Of a stretch of 64,000 nt of DNA, positions 34,001 through 48,958 are shown in pieces. The notes beneath the pieces were generated by a model that worked only from the letters and a program-made list of their open reading frames with translations, was not told the origin of the DNA and searched no databases. The position numbers and the translations under genes are program-made. The stretch comes from Erigeron canadensis. Lineage: Eukaryota > Streptophyta > Magnoliopsida > Asterales > Asteraceae. Positions within the stretch are counted from its first letter, which is position 1; the number at the start of each line of letters is the position of its first letter. The stretch spans positions 40,319,559-40,383,558 of the forward strand of contig NC_057765.1 in the NCBI RefSeq assembly GCF_010389155.1. Direction: 5' to 3'.

Positions 34001-35501
34001 TTCTTGACTTGTACCTTTTGGAGTCAGCAATGGCAACAGATTTGCTCACAGTTTGGGTTAAGTGCTCTATAGCTATTTTTGCAACTATAAACCGAGTAAA
34101 CAAATTGAAAGTACTAGGTATGATTTAGGTTGATAATCAGGCTTATCATCTAATCATATTATAACTCTCAAACACACTAAACGTTATCCAAAATTACAGT
34201 TTATTATATTGAACACAGAGCAACTAAATTTCTAACGTTTTAACATTTGATTAACTTGAACCCATTTTCATTTATAAAACATCCCAACATAGTTATAGGT
34301 AAGGAAAAAACATGTGACTTTTGTGCTTTTTTTTCATTTTCTGATTGACAATTATATATTTGGGTCTTCAAAACCATGTTTTGCAGTCATCTAGATAATT
34401 CCAATTCAGTGATAATTAATTAGACAAATAACCACCAACATCTAAAGAGTTAAAACAAATATAGGATACTCCATGACCTTTTAGACTTTCCTAACAAATT
34501 GTTTACACTATTTTTAATTCATGTAAATATGTAGCTGAGATCATTAGAAGAGACTCTATTTTTATTTTCCAGCACCCTAAAATATGATAAGTGTAAATTC
34601 AAAATGTTATTAAACAGAAAATTACAATTTCTGTATTTGGGCAAATATATATACCCAGGTGGCCAGGTTCACAAGTACTCCAAGCGAGCATGCCTAATTC
34701 ATTAAGATGTTAAGATTCAGCAAATAGTTGCTTACCGCAAGGGCAAGGCTACGGAACTTATGGGCTAGGTGATTCATGATAGACTAAGCAACATTTTTCT
34801 AAAGATAGCTTGGTTTCAACATACCATAGAAACTACTTACAACCCAAAATATTGCTTGAACATATGTATAAAATGTCACAATAACTATGGTTGCCATTGC
34901 TGCCAACGTTTAGAAAACCAGCTGGTTGTGCATCTCATGAAACATCTCATGTGGTTCTAGTCTTTTAGAGCTAATGCCCACACACAAAAAATTGATCAAA
35001 ATGCATCAAGTTTTTGGTATTCAAACCTTCACATATTAAACCTTATATAACAGTCATCATTAGGAGCATTACTTTTTTGAAATAATCCTTTTAACTGTTT
35101 ATAACTCGATATCAATGTTTAGTTATTAGCCGCTTTTCAATCATCTTAGTGGCTACTTCAACAACTAAGTATAGCATCGGGAAATCTAAATCTTACTATC
35201 AAAAGTCATTACTAGCAATTAATAGGCCGCAGCGATTAAATAAACGTAAAACATAATAGACGGGACCATACCAAGCAGTAGGCAGGTTATCAAAGATGTT
35301 GCTACCAGACATTGAAACAGCCATTAACATAGGACGACCGAGCTGTATTAAGTCTTGTCCGTGTGGGGGTCCCCAATCATCCATTCCATTTCTATACATA
35401 ACAAACATGTATACCCCATATCCAACCATCGCTAGTCCGAGTAACGTCAACAAGAAGTTTAGGAGCTTCAGTAGACACTCCAAAAACCCCTTACACCCCA
35501 T
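31007..35501 (-). CDS. TOM2A: TOM2A-type tetraspanin
   Basis: Six exons: 35501-35272, 33393-33294, 32831-32751, 32664-32560, 32014-31805 and 31114-31007, total 834 nt, 277 residues (Arabidopsis TOM2A is about 280). It begins MGCKGFLECLLKLLNFLLTL (first membrane segment), then GRPMLMAVSMS, a second membrane segment with SCFGCIGAATRSGCC, a third (YSLLVILLIIAEVGCAAFIF), the extracellular DKSWRAEIPVDKTGDFD loop, and a fourth (ALGAVILEVLVFLLALMVRA). The tail carries DYDSDDEYIAGP and ends EEKSRCTIM. The family sits in endomembranes and the tonoplast; the Arabidopsis protein interacts with TOM1 and is a host factor for tobamovirus multiplication. A 5' UTR intron is likely (donor at about 35926, acceptor just upstream of the ATG). 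Introns contain no obvious intact transposon. Confidence 0.93.
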
Positions 35502-35926
35502 CTTCTATATCTATCTTCTATGTATATAATATATATGTATATATACTTGTCAAACTAGTACTTCAATCCTACATTACAAAAAAAAAAAAACAGAAAAACA
35601 TAACACGTTAGTTATAACAACCTTAACAACATAAAAAATATATGATGAAATGGAGCTGATTTTTTTTTGATTCAAATTAAAAATAAAACTTAATAAAAAT
35701 CGGAAAAGGGGTACAGTATTAGAAACAGAATTCAATAGATTCCAAATATATAGGTATATGTATATTTTATATAAGTAAGCAGATCATGAATAAAAGCCTA
35801 AATGGATCAAAACTGGATTGAATTTCGAAAATGGATACAAATAAAAGAAAATAGATAGATACATGAGATTTGTATGTATAATTGGATTGGATTGGATTGG
35901 AGAATGAAGTACTTACAAACAGAGAG

Positions 35927-37250
35927 ACAAAGAGGAGGAGGTGGTAGGTTCAGATTTACAAGTAATACTCCTTCCTAACCATGGAATATATTTGATAATA
36001 AATATGAAAAATTGAAATCAATCAAATCAATCCAATAATAATAATGAATCGGAAATTAAATTTTAACTACGAGTATTTATTTCTGGATTTTTAAAATAAA
36101 GTGTGTTATCATCCGTAAAAGGTAAATTGGAATTTGCTGGATTGTTTTTTTCTTTTTCTTTTTTCTAATGATTATTTTTTAATTTTTTTAAGTTGGTGGA
36201 CCATGGGGTGTCACACCGCCAAACCGGCGATTACCATTAAATTAAAAATAAGTAACACATACAGTCCAAAAGTAACTATAGTTGGATGACTTCACGAAAG
36301 ACGGTAATTTAAAATCGTTTATATATAAGTTTGTGTTACTTAAATTTACTAGCATGAAAATGATTGATAATTGTGGAAAATTTGTATAATTGTATAACAC
36401 CCTAAAACATGAATACATGATTGGTAGAATACAACTAAAAGAATGATAGACGGATTATCACTCATTATTTATTAGTTTGTGAAAAACTCAATACGAGGAA
36501 TGCATGCAGTTCGTTATGGGCACAAAAGGGTTTCCCAAGCCAGACAACAACCACCTCAGCAAAATTCATCAAATTACCAGCGCATATATATACAAGTTAT
36601 CATCGTTATTAGTGTCTCCCTAAAACAAAATGTATAATTAATATGTGTAATAATACTACTACTAATAATGCTAATAACGAATAATTCAATTGTTTTAAGA
36701 AGAATAATAATAATGTTCTTTTAAAAGTTGTGCAAGTAAAATGGTTTGTGAATGCCAATAACGAATGATGAAACTGTTTTGCACTTTATTTTCAGTCACT
36801 TTTAGACAAGGAAATGAGAGGTTGAAAAGATAAAAGCAAAAAATAGAAAGAGTCAGCTTAAAGAGTTATAATGTTTACAAGTTTTAAGTTCTATTTAAAT
36901 ACACCAACATAAACTTTTCACCAACAATGCTTTTTGCCTTTTCCTTACAGATGCATAATCCAAATCCAACAAAACACAAGATTTAAGATTTGATATAAAC
37001 TTTGATGAAGGGAATTATGCGTATATAAGTTTATATACTCGTATGATGAATCAAATACAGTAACTATTTTATTCTGATCCTCGAAAATTATAACAATCCA
37101 TTGTCATTATAAACATAAACAAAGCAGAAACACGATTACAAAACTCACAAGTCCGTACCCAACTCATAAGTGATGCTATAATCCATTACTATGTTGACTT
37201 ACATGTATTCAATTTAGGATTTGCAAGTCTAAAAAGTGGTTTATTGAGCA
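35927..37250. other. Intergenic gap
   Basis: Between the tetraspanin leader and the 3' end of PMT14. It is AT-rich; the part near 37100-37470 is probably the PMT14 3' UTR. Just inside the tetraspanin leader intron, at 35880-35901, is a short (ATTGG)n repeat. No gene seen. Confidence 0.45.
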
Positions 37251-37472
37251 CCCTGTTATCTTCCATGAATCTTACAACCCCTTTTTGATGATAAATAACC
37301 TAAACATTTTACGAACTCTAAACACAATTTACCCACAGAGATATGCACTTTAAGTTCCGATTTGAACCTATCAACGAATGCAAATCTTGAATTTCCTATT
37401 TTTGGAAATCTAGTCGTGGCATAATACAAAAGATTAACTTGTTGTCTAAAATAATGATGGCCAATTAACTGA

Positions 37473-40400
37473 TCATTCACTCGATGTGTTGTTGCTTGAG
37501 CTGCCAACCCAGTATTGTTTAGAGGCGACAAAAATTTTCTTAGGGACAAAGGGTCCATCTTCATGATCCAACAATTTAACATCCCATCTCATGCCAGCTG
37601 TGATTTTCATTACCTTGGTCAATACATCTACTTCATCTCGGAGGATGACTGAACCTTCAGGCCTCAAAATTCGGTCCATCTCTAGTAGGATGTCTTCCAA
37701 ATCACATCTGTTTATCAATACCGATTTGTCAATCAAGATGATCAACTCCAGGGTTCAAATTAGTTAAACACGTATTGCAAGGAGTAGTGAAGGAAGTTAA
37801 TCTTTTGGGTCGCATTCTACATGCTTTATATACTAGTAATATAATGGAGATACTAATTATTTAGTACGAACGTTAAGGGGAAAATCAATAAAGATAACAC
37901 GACAAATTCTGCTCTATTACAGATAGAAGACACTTATTTTAGGCAGAAAAGTACAGGGTTTAGGGATTCAGATTATTCATTTACCCATATGTACATAGTG
38001 TATTAATTGATATTTCTAGGTACAGATTGAAGTACTTACTTGTTCTCGTACAAGCTGAATAGACCATTGCCATGAATAAGGTCATATGTCCTTGGGTAAG
38101 TTGAGAAGCCTTCACACCTGAAAGACAGACAACAATTGAGTAATCTATTAGATAATAATATTGGATATCAGATTTAATGTTAACTTTTGTCAACATGTCA
38201 AGTAATTTACAAACTTAAGCAAAAAGTATCATTGTGAAAAGGTGGTCATATACACATTCACTTTAAATTGCATCAACTTGGGTCACATTTTATCATTAAC
38301 AAGTCAGATGAGACAAGTTTATACTGTTTCCTATTTGATCCACTACATCACCAAAGTTCAAATGATAAAGATTTACAGAACTCACCAGTCATGATATATA
38401 CCGATAAGACCACGCTCATAGACAACACCCAATGTGTTTGGAGCAATAGTCGGCACAACATTCATCACCCATAATTTATTTGAGTCAAGAGCTGCAGCAA
38501 AACCTCCAAGACCAGCATTCATATCCATAATGTTTCTGTATCTTGAGGTGCCAATTAACCGATTGGATCTTTTGTAAGTACCAACATACATCTTCCAAAG
38601 TTTACTATCTTCTTGATAAGATTCAACAGAAACATCTGGAATTAGTCCCTTGGATACACGAGGAGGCACTGCCTGTAGCCTTGCTGGGAACTTTTTCAAC
38701 TCCCCTCCTGCTACTTCATTTGCACTCTTAACTTTAGGGTAGGGAGTTACACATGTTTCCATTTTCTTGTACCTAATTATAATTACGAGGTAATAATTGA
38801 TTAGATAACTAGGACTCCAAACCCACTTGCATTTCCAGTATTAAAATAGTAATATAAAATTTTCTCTCACAAGTCAAAATCAATTTCACTTTGACATCAA
38901 TGAGCATGGCCTATATGTCTGGTTCAGTCACACACACTGAAATTAATTGCATTCTGGTTTTTCAATCAAGATTTCAATGGACCTAAATGCTCTGATTCAA
39001 ACCAGAAAAATCTAAATGGGGTCCCTTTTAAATGAGTTTGTCACAAAATTACAATGTACTGATTCATATTACTCTTTAAGAAGGCTAAAAATGAACAAAT
39101 ACCAATTTAAAAATCCATCAACCATTATATCAATTGTTGAAACAAATAGCATTCAGCTTCTATTCTTAATTTTCAGGCTGACTCAAAAAACACAAATAAA
39201 GCTCGACACAAAACATGGTAAAGAGCCTAGAGTTGATTATGTGTAAACATCATCTATTGAAAAAAAAACTAACCATGCTAAATAGAGTTAAACATGAAAA
39301 GTTGGGAAGTTAATCTTCATAATCAATTTTCATGATATTCCTTAAATAGTTATTTTTATTCAATGCAAAACACAAAAAAACTTGAGGAGCATAGCAACTC
39401 ACCATACATCATCAGCATCACTGGATTTGCAGAAATTCACAGAATCCATTTGGCAGGATTCGGTGTTTACTTTTTTCCTCCATATAGCAATATCTCCCTT
39501 CTCATATTTCTTCTCCCAGCAAAGAGATTCAGCAAGCTTTTCAATCTTTCTTTGCTCTGCCTTCAGATCCTCTTTTGACCTTTTCCATGTCTGATAGTAT
39601 GTCTTCCAATTGATTGGAGGACCAGATAAGATCCAGAATCCTCCAGGCCTAAGTACTCGATCAACTTCCATCAAGTACTTCCCATCTGCCCACAATTTCG
39701 AATACTTCATATTACAATTTTTATGCATCAAGAAATTTAGAAATATCAGTTATAAGTTGCTTGCATGTAAGCATGTTCAATTAAGGGAAAACTTGAAACA
39801 TGTTTGTCTAAGTTTTCACTCCATGCTAGAATAGAACACTTCAAAAACCTAAGAATATACTTGTAATTTAAAAGTGACAATTTTAACGGGTTAAGAAGTA
39901 ACAAAAAGAATTGGATGAAAGCAAAATCGGTTGAAAGACTCTCAAAATATGCTTCTAACACAAAAACCCTGATAAATTATTTAATTTAGAGTGCATTGAA
40001 GGTAATAAAAACATATGGATGAAAGCAAAACCAGTCGAAAGTCTCCCAACGTATACTACTAACACATGAACCCCACTAAATTATTTAATTCAGAATGCAT
40101 TTAAATAATAGAAGTTTTGTAACCATATTTGATACTTTAATCACTATAAAAGGTTTTGGAGAAAAAGCCTATTGAGTGGACCAAAAACCCAACCTGGCCC
40201 AATTCGGCCCCCATACCAAAGACCTGCCTGTTCTCTTACCCAAGCCACCCATTTTTCCACATCTATTGTGATTAGTAGAGAGAGTTTTAGACTTTCTGGA
40301 AATTTACAGAATTTCAACAGTTTCACATGATATATAAGATATTAAATCAATATTATTTACATTACTCACCGTTTTCCCCCCATGGTATCAGGCATCGTGA

Positions 40401-41616
40401 ACACTGGGCCATATCAAATGCTCTTGATGGAAAAGGAAGACTAATTGATCCAAGAACACCGATAATGGCAGGCACACCACGCTCCAAAGCAAATTGCACT
40501 TGTGCTTCATGATTGTCCCGTGGCGCAAATGAGAAAGCCAACACATTTCTCTTCATCAAGAAAGCACCCCAGCTTGCAACCTATGTCAATATTGTGAAAA
40601 CAGTCCTGAGAGATTAGATGTAGCACTCTCGCCCATAATGGGTCAGTTGAGTTACGTTTTATTTCTTTTAATGGGTTAATGAATTAAGGTGAATAACGTA
40701 TCGATAAGGAAATGGTTCAAAAGGGTTGAAAGTCATCCAAAGTGTATTTAAATCAATAATAACCTGCTAAATCGCTTAAAAGGTTACATTGTTTACTAAA
40801 TTATATAGTTTTTGTGTCATATTTAGTGCATTATTTAATAAGCTTGTGCCTTCAGTGTGTGTACCGAGTTTGCTAAATCAATATGACCGGTGTCGCCATT
40901 CATTATGTTCTAGTAACCTTATTAATAGATATCATGTAGGAAAGAATAGCAAACAAATTGAACATAACTAAACATACCCCACAACCAGTATCCAGAGCTG
41001 TTCTGATAGATCCATCGGCAATTGGAATTACAGATGCAAGTTCGTCAATATATGCATCTGCTCCTTGTGGGAACATCGTTCCACCGCCTGGAAACTTAAA
41101 GACATTACCCTGAAACTCCACCCAATGTTGATTGGCCTTCTCAACGGTTAAATGTTTATAAGGCACATTAGCATAGTGAACATAGTCACGCCCTTTAGGC
41201 CATGGAAACGGAGTTGAATACCCTTTTGGAGCTGGAATAAGACATTTTAACTTTTCCTCTTGAGGAGGGCAATGTCTTTCTCTATAAACCATATCCTCTC
41301 TTGGAAACTTCATGGCTCGGTCCTGTTCATGACAGGGTGTGTAGTCGGTGTATTTGACATCACATGGCTTGATCAATTTAGCTTTTGGTTTGGAAGAATC
41401 GGGAATAGGAATACTATGATGAGAGTCAAAATCAAGACTAGCAAAGTCATCCTCACATTCGGTTTTCTTGGTTATGTCCATCGCTATGCTATCTCCCTTT
41501 CCAAAACCACTTTTCTGCCACGTTCCTAGTAAGTAAAAGAAACAGCAAAGCCCGAACACAACGATTATAGACAACGGACTTCTTCGTCTATTTGCCGGAT
41601 TATTCTTAGACCCCAT
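37473..41616 (-). CDS. PMT14: Probable methyltransferase PMT14
   Basis: Six exons: 41616-40978, 40580-40370, 39685-39403, 38772-38386, 38117-38040 and 37707-37473, 1833 nt, 610 residues, full length for the family. It is a type II Golgi protein: a short cytosolic [13 protein letters not shown], a membrane anchor at about 15-35 ([19 protein letters not shown]), then the DUF248 S-adenosylmethionine-dependent methyltransferase domain with [35 protein letters not shown], the SAM motif DTGCG (209-213), [20 protein letters not shown], the second fold's [14 protein letters not shown], and [20 protein letters not shown]. The wording MGSK, CDVK, GDIAI and [11 protein letters not shown] fits Arabidopsis PMT14 better than PMT2, from memory. 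Relatives such as QUA2/QUA3 act on cell-wall homogalacturonan. No lesions seen. Confidence 0.93.
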
Positions 41617-41640
41617 CTTGTACTACAAAAACCCTGTTCC

Positions 41641-42240
41641 TATAATTCATCGCATCAGTTAGTAAAATGTAACAATACATACTTAGCCACTTTAAGTAAT
41701 AAAATTTACGAATTTAAATCAAAAATTCAACATAAACGGAAACACGAGATAATGAGACTCGTATGATTCGAGTTAGGTCCCTAACAACAAAAGCATGACA
41801 CTAACTTTCTATATATAGTAATGTACAATAGTGCAAATGGTTTCAAAAATCATTGAAGATGCGGCATGAGGGTTAAGTAAATGAAATTGCATCCAATCCA
41901 GCTTACTTTCAAGCATCGTAATTGTAACGATTCGATTTTATTTGTGCTTATGTGTCATCTATATAAGTTGTCATGTCGGCAAAAGTACTACCGGATACAT
42001 ACAATAACAATATTTGAAAGCGCACACATCTAATTATTTTGGGAATAAAATTTTTGAAAAATATAAGATCGATTCAGATAATAAGAACAAAAAAGTTTTC
42101 AGTTTACCAGATCAAGATATACATATAAACTTGAAATGTTTGATCCAAAACAGCTAATCAATTCAGATCAAACTAAGCATAGATATATACACACATATAG
42201 TTAATGAACATAATAATAATAAGAATAAATGAGAAAGTAC
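41641..42240 (-). other. 5' UTR intron of PMT14
   Basis: On the minus strand, a donor at 42240 (CATTCAG|GTACTTTCTC) and an acceptor at 41641 (GAATTATAG|GAACAGGG) frame 600 bp that contain no start for the coding exon. The coding ATG follows 24 nt after the acceptor. Leader introns of this sort often raise expression in plants. Confidence 0.65.
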
Positions 42241-42364
42241 CTGAATGAATGAAATGCAGATTTAAGTGCTTTCTCTCCACTCAATTTTGGCAGGCATACA
42301 CATTAAAAAGATATCATTAATAGTAGGAAGTAGCTTTTTTTTTTTAAGTAGGAGAAAGAGTGTG

Positions 42365-43248
42365 TGAAAGATTTGATGAGGTTTTATTATTATATATAGA
42401 TATATGTATATGTATATGTGTGTGTATTATACTAATAAAATAATGATACTAATAATGAGGAGGAAGAAAAATGTGACGGAGTTGACGGATCCGACGACGG
42501 CGGTCGGTGACGGTGTGGGGAGAGATCTGTTTGATAGTATTTGTTTATTTGTAGTTGGACTTGAGTGATTTTTCACGACGTTTTTATCGCTGCCGTTATA
42601 ACCAACATTTTTTACGTTCGGTATCTTTATCAAGTCAAATCAAATGGTGATATTTGCATATACTGTATGAGTATATGACTAACATAACACTATGTTAGAG
42701 CCTAATTCTTTTGATTTTCTGGATTAATGTGCATAGGACTTATATTATGTATTAGAGCCTAATTATGTTGACTTTTTTTTTTTCTTGATTTATATATATT
42801 TCTGATATTTGGTTAATCTAATTATCCAACTTTAGGTACACAGTACCAGCTTAAGGTTTTTAGAAACTTAAAGTGATATCACTTTTGGCCTTTGGAGGCC
42901 TAGCTCATTAACATAAAAATTAAACTAAACAAAAAAAACTAACTCGACTTATGCTATTGAACTACTAGTAATTAAAAGATACAGATATTGATGTAAAACT
43001 AATACAAGGTGTTATTGTAATGCAAATTATATTTGGATTTAGTCCAAAATTCAAACATTTAAGTCTCGAATACAAAATATAAATTTTTGGAAGCCTAAAA
43101 CGATCACCTAGACCCATAATACTGTTGAGCCACCTCTAAAATACATCACCGGATTTTAGATAGCCCAAATTCATAAATAGTGAATTACTCGGTTAAAGTT
43201 TTTTGTTTCCTATAATATTTGAGCTTATAATTCCTGGATATTTTCATA
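42365..43248. other. Promoter side of PMT14 and gap
   Basis: A (TA/TG)n tract at 42390-42425 lies just upstream of the likely leader exon. The rest is AT-rich. The small minus-strand frame 42427-42633 is low-complexity and not supported. Confidence 0.4.
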
Positions 43249-43666
43249 CTAGCGTTGTACCCGCGCGATGCAGCGGGGAATAAGAAAAAAACACCGGTGG
43301 TTTGATGGTAGTTTGTGGGGCGGCGGCAATGAAAAAGAAAAAAAAATAAGCCGGCGGCAGTGGATGGTGGTTTGATGGTGGTTTTTGGGGCGGTGGTGGA
43401 TGGTGTCTATGGAGGATAGCGTACATAGAAGGTGGATTGCGGCGGTGGATGGTGGTATTTGGGGCGGTGGTGGATGGTGTTTATGGGGGGAGAAAATCAG
43501 AGAAGGGGAGAAAGAGAGAAAATCAGAAATCGGATGAGCGTATGTGTGTGTAATGAGCGTGATGGAGAAAAAATAGGGTAGTGTAAATTAGGAGGGCATA
43601 AAAGACATTTTAAAGGTAGAAGTGTTAAAATGGGGTGAGGTAGTTTGCTTATTAATGAAGTATAGA
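43249..43666 (-). mobile_element. Complete non-autonomous Helitron
   Basis: The clearest Helitron here. On the minus strand it begins A|TCTATACTTCATTAATAAGC (5' end 43666, host A at 43667) and ends with the hairpin CCCGCTGCATCGCGCGGG (43259-43276), six bases and CTAG, with host T at 43248. Insertion between A and T without target duplication is the Helitron hallmark. The 418-bp interior is GGTGG-rich and non-coding. Confidence 0.85.
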
Positions 43667-44665
43667 TTTAAGAACAAACTTATTCTACTTGGTCATCACT
43701 CACGTTGTTGTAAGTCTACAATTTACGTTCGAGTCAATATATTTCAATGGTTAAATTTTATGTAATTTGGTGTTTAGTTATTTTTGTTATTAGGTATTTT
43801 TCTTATGAATCCGTCCCTTATTCGAATCTTATCCAAATTTAAAAAATTAAAAATTGGAAAATTAAACTCTTTTATTTTAATTAACCGATATATTACGCCT
43901 TTTTCCCCTGAAAATAATGTCCATCACAATTTACATTAACTGATCATTTATCATTATAAGTTTTATATGTACCTGCTTCATATCACACTCTATAATAATT
44001 GATCATTTATTTGATTATCAATTTTATATGTACTTGTTTCGAGTCGATTGTTCAACTTAACAATATAAATATAGCTCTCTTTTAAGTCATTATACCAAGT
44101 AACTATGATAAGGGTAGGTTCACTCTAATCCAATCAAATCTTATTAACGAATGGTTTTATTATTCAATAAAGTACGAGTATCTTTCAGCAATAGATTATC
44201 ACAATTAGTTGAAAGAACATGTGTAAATATAAGTTTATATACGAAAAAGAAGGTCCAATATCATTATTGCTTTTGTTATTATTATTATTATAGTCATTGG
44301 TTAATAAACTTCGTACTATTATAGCATCCGTCTTGATAATTAATAAAGTTAAAGATGGCCATGTTTTTCGTTGCCGACATGATGAGGTGTGGGACGTATG
44401 AAAATGGATCCCAAAAATGGAATTTATTAGAGATCCCCACCATTTTGACATAAAACCATCATCTCTCCCACACTCATTAACTACATACATCATCCTTCCA
44501 ATTCTTTTAATTTTAAAACTCCATATACCATTTGTTTATTTGTAAAACAGAATAGACTATTCAAGATAAAGGTTAAAATATAAAGCTTGATGTAAATTTA
44601 AGCTGAAAATATAAATTATTAAAAGATGAAAGTTAAAAATGTAAATTTTGAAAGTGGGCTCACAG
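43667..44665. other. Non-coding gap
   Basis: AT-rich with a (TTA/TTG)n patch at about 44267-44291. No supported gene. Confidence 0.5.
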
Positions 44666-44675
44666 GATATTGTTT

Positions 44676-45025
44676 ACCTTCTTTTTTTAATTGGTGAATT
44701 TTGCTTGAAATTTCGTGTCGCGATTCGACAGTAAAAGGTCTAGCATACGTTGTGTTAACCGGGTCCGCGCTAGAGAGCTCATTCGAAGTAGAAATGTCTA
44801 TTTCAAATACCCAATGGGGAAAAAACCACCTACTAATCTGCCCGAAGGCACGACGATTAATAGGGGTAAAACTCTGCCCCCTCAGACTTGAACCTGGATG
44901 TACCCAAGCCAAGTCTTCATAGAAGGGCTACCTATATCTCAAAGTTGACGGAATGGGGATTCGAACCTGAGACCTATAGGTCATCGGGGGAACTCCAAAC
45001 CACTACACCAACTCATCATTGATTA
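44676..45025 (-). repeat. tRNA-derived SINE with target duplication
   Basis: Read on the minus strand, it opens with a tRNA-like polymerase III promoter: A box TTGGTGTAGTGG (45011-45000) and B box GGTTCGAATCCCC (44967-44955), 33 bases apart. A body of about 270 bp and a tail TTCACCAATTAAAAAAAGAA follow. The 10-bp GATATTGTTT flanks both sides (44666-44675 and 45026-45035). A headless relic of the same family is at 11103-11350. Confidence 0.88.
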
Positions 45026-45035
45026 GATATTGTTT

Positions 45036-46378
45036 GACTATTTTTCAAACAATAAAAAAAAACATGAATATGTTAAGAATCCGTTATTAATCCTGTAATT
45101 AAAATATAATTGTAGAATTAGAAATTTATATACAGAGGATCATATGGAACTTTCAAATGGAACTTTCAATGCACGGAATATACTTTGTAATTAGCAAGAT
45201 CACATCATTTTTTACTTGCTTGATCCACGCTTAATTGCGCGCTTCTAGTGCAAGTTTGGTAGCTTATAAATATTTGTGAGTCAATGCATACTTTAATTAA
45301 GCTAACCAGGGTGAATCCTTTATCAAAAAAATAAGCTTTGTGAACATATATCGATATCCAATTCCATTTGTGCAATAAATATTGTAGAAATGCAACATAT
45401 ATAATGCCTTTCGATTTTTATGTCCTTTTAACTATTTATTTTACATACGCAAATTGAGTTGTAGAGTTGATTTAATTGATTTCTGAACTTTTCACTCCTC
45501 GTACGTGTACACTGTACTGTATAGAATCTATTCAACTATTCATTTAAGTCAATGGGACATGTGAGCTACCGTATTATATAACAATTAAGCGTGTTTGATT
45601 AATTAAGATTCTCCGCACATTCGTGATTAAGCTATAAACAACCACCCTAGTTAATGTATTGTCAAATTCGCATTAAAAATTGAAAGTCTTTCTCTAGTTA
45701 AAGTCGTAGATTAAGCCGTTCATATTGATATACCCAACCACTTAATTTAGGTTTTATTATGCCCCTTCAAAATTTAGATTTTCTCTATGTATTTTTAAAT
45801 TTTTCATCGATTTTTAAAATTTTTTTATAGGTTTTTAACCTTTGGCCCCTTTTTAGATTTTTTTTTCCATTAACTTTTTAATTTTGTCCTCGAAAATTTT
45901 TTCCTAATACCGCCTCTGATTTTTGTGTCGGTTTGTTAATTATGCATTTTATTCAATCAGGGTCTGGGCTGTATAGAATCCAATTAAGTCCATGGTACAT
46001 GAGACCTAACTATATTTAACAACTATGTTTGATTAATTAAGATTCTGTATGTAACTAATAACAAACATAGAGCGTAATGTCTTTGTTTATGATCACCTAG
46101 CCAGCTAAACAAGACGCACTGCTAGAAGAGTATTTCGTAGACCCGGTTGGTCTTTCTTTTGTATGTAACCTTGTTGCTTTCCAGACCCAAGTAATATAGC
46201 AGGTGATCGAGTTTGTTTTTTAAATCTTTTACCAAACAAAAAAGGAGTTACTACAAAGTAATTAAACTTTCACGTCGATCTGATTTACTCAATATAACAT
46301 GCGTGTTGATAAAAGGGTTCTGGGCCTGTAGATATAGAACCCGTATTTATTCTTTCTTGCGATATTTACCTATGAGAA
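45036..46378. other. Non-coding gap
   Basis: T-rich repeated phrases at 45760-45910 resemble old transposon debris. No gene, RNA or clear terminal repeats. Confidence 0.45.
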
Positions 46379-46490
46379 GTGATAAAGCTACAACAAGTTT
46401 TAGCCATCTACAGCAATGTTTGCTTTATACACTTGTACACTGTGCTGTAAAACATGTACATTTGTTGTAGATGGCTATTGTTTGTCATAT
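46379..46490. repeat. ACAAC-family MITE, copy 4
   Basis: GTGATAAAGCTACAACAAGT on the left pairs with TTTGTTGTAGATGGCTATTG on the right, with the core TGTACACTGT. It lies about 400 bp upstream of the peroxidase start. Confidence 0.6.
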
Positions 46491-46803
46491 ATATTATGAA
46501 CTAAAATGGCACTAATCATATACTAATATTATTTCTATTTGTACTGGACTACTATTTTGTGGAATAACATGCTTGCAGGGTTAATCCTTTAATGTCTATA
46601 TAAGAACAAAATTGTAGCTACATAAAGGTAACAAGTGCATTTGATTTAGGTGTATCTGCTCTGACTCTATTATGATCAAACAGAGAATGGTTGTAAAGGG
46701 TAAATAGTTGTTAAGAAAAAGACATGTTAAAACAGTTGCAAGAGTCAAAACCATTTACTTTTTGAAAAGCTTTATCTCTTAAAATTTTACATCAGAAAGT
46801 TAC

Positions 46804-46811
46804 TTATATAG
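46804..46811 (+). promoter_or_regulatory. Possible TATA box of the peroxidase gene
   Basis: TTATATAG, about 80 bp upstream of the ATG, in a suitable position for a plant core promoter. Confidence 0.45.
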
Positions 46812-48542
<1,731 letters not shown>

Positions 48543-48910
48543 ATATATATTATAATTACTATTGATCTGTTGTATTTTATCCATTTGGTTGTTTGTTAAT
48601 GAAGCATCTATTTATGCTGTTTCATGGCACTTAAGGGCTACATTAAAAATCAATTTATGTTTTGTATGAACTTAATTTGATCATCCTCTACAAGTACCCT
48701 TTTTATTAACCAATATTTTATATATTGATTGTTGAGTAATTGTTTTCTATGTTGATAGATAATAACCAGACACCAGCCATGAATAGTCAGTTCGGCTGGC
48801 TGGCCGGCGATAAAGAATCTATTTTTTGAATGTTTCCAAACCAATATCACATAAATAGAAATATAGATACAAAATATGACAAGGAGGCATAAAATAATAG
48901 ATTCGACGGG

Positions 48911-48920
48911 TATATATATA
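48911..48920 (+). promoter_or_regulatory. TATA box of the dioxygenase gene
   Basis: TATATATATA preceded by GATTCGACGGG, 39 bp before the ATG. The same phrase is kept in the duplicate at 51671-51679. Confidence 0.55.
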
Positions 48921-48958
48921 ATTCTCAAATCAAAGAAAGATAGCAAGTAGCAAAGGCG

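Noticed and set aside
33636..34128. Frames in TOM2A intron 1
   Set aside because: Intronic, no domain, and the exon junctions on either side join in frame without them.
44955..45020. Possible tRNA gene on the minus strand
   Set aside because: A and B boxes are present, but the cloverleaf is not complete, a 270-bp body with an A-rich tail follows, and a target duplication flanks the unit. It is a SINE head.
46213..46470. 85-codon plus-strand frame upstream of the peroxidase
   Set aside because: It overlaps a MITE copy and has no motif. The peroxidase start and signal peptide are clearly at 46887.
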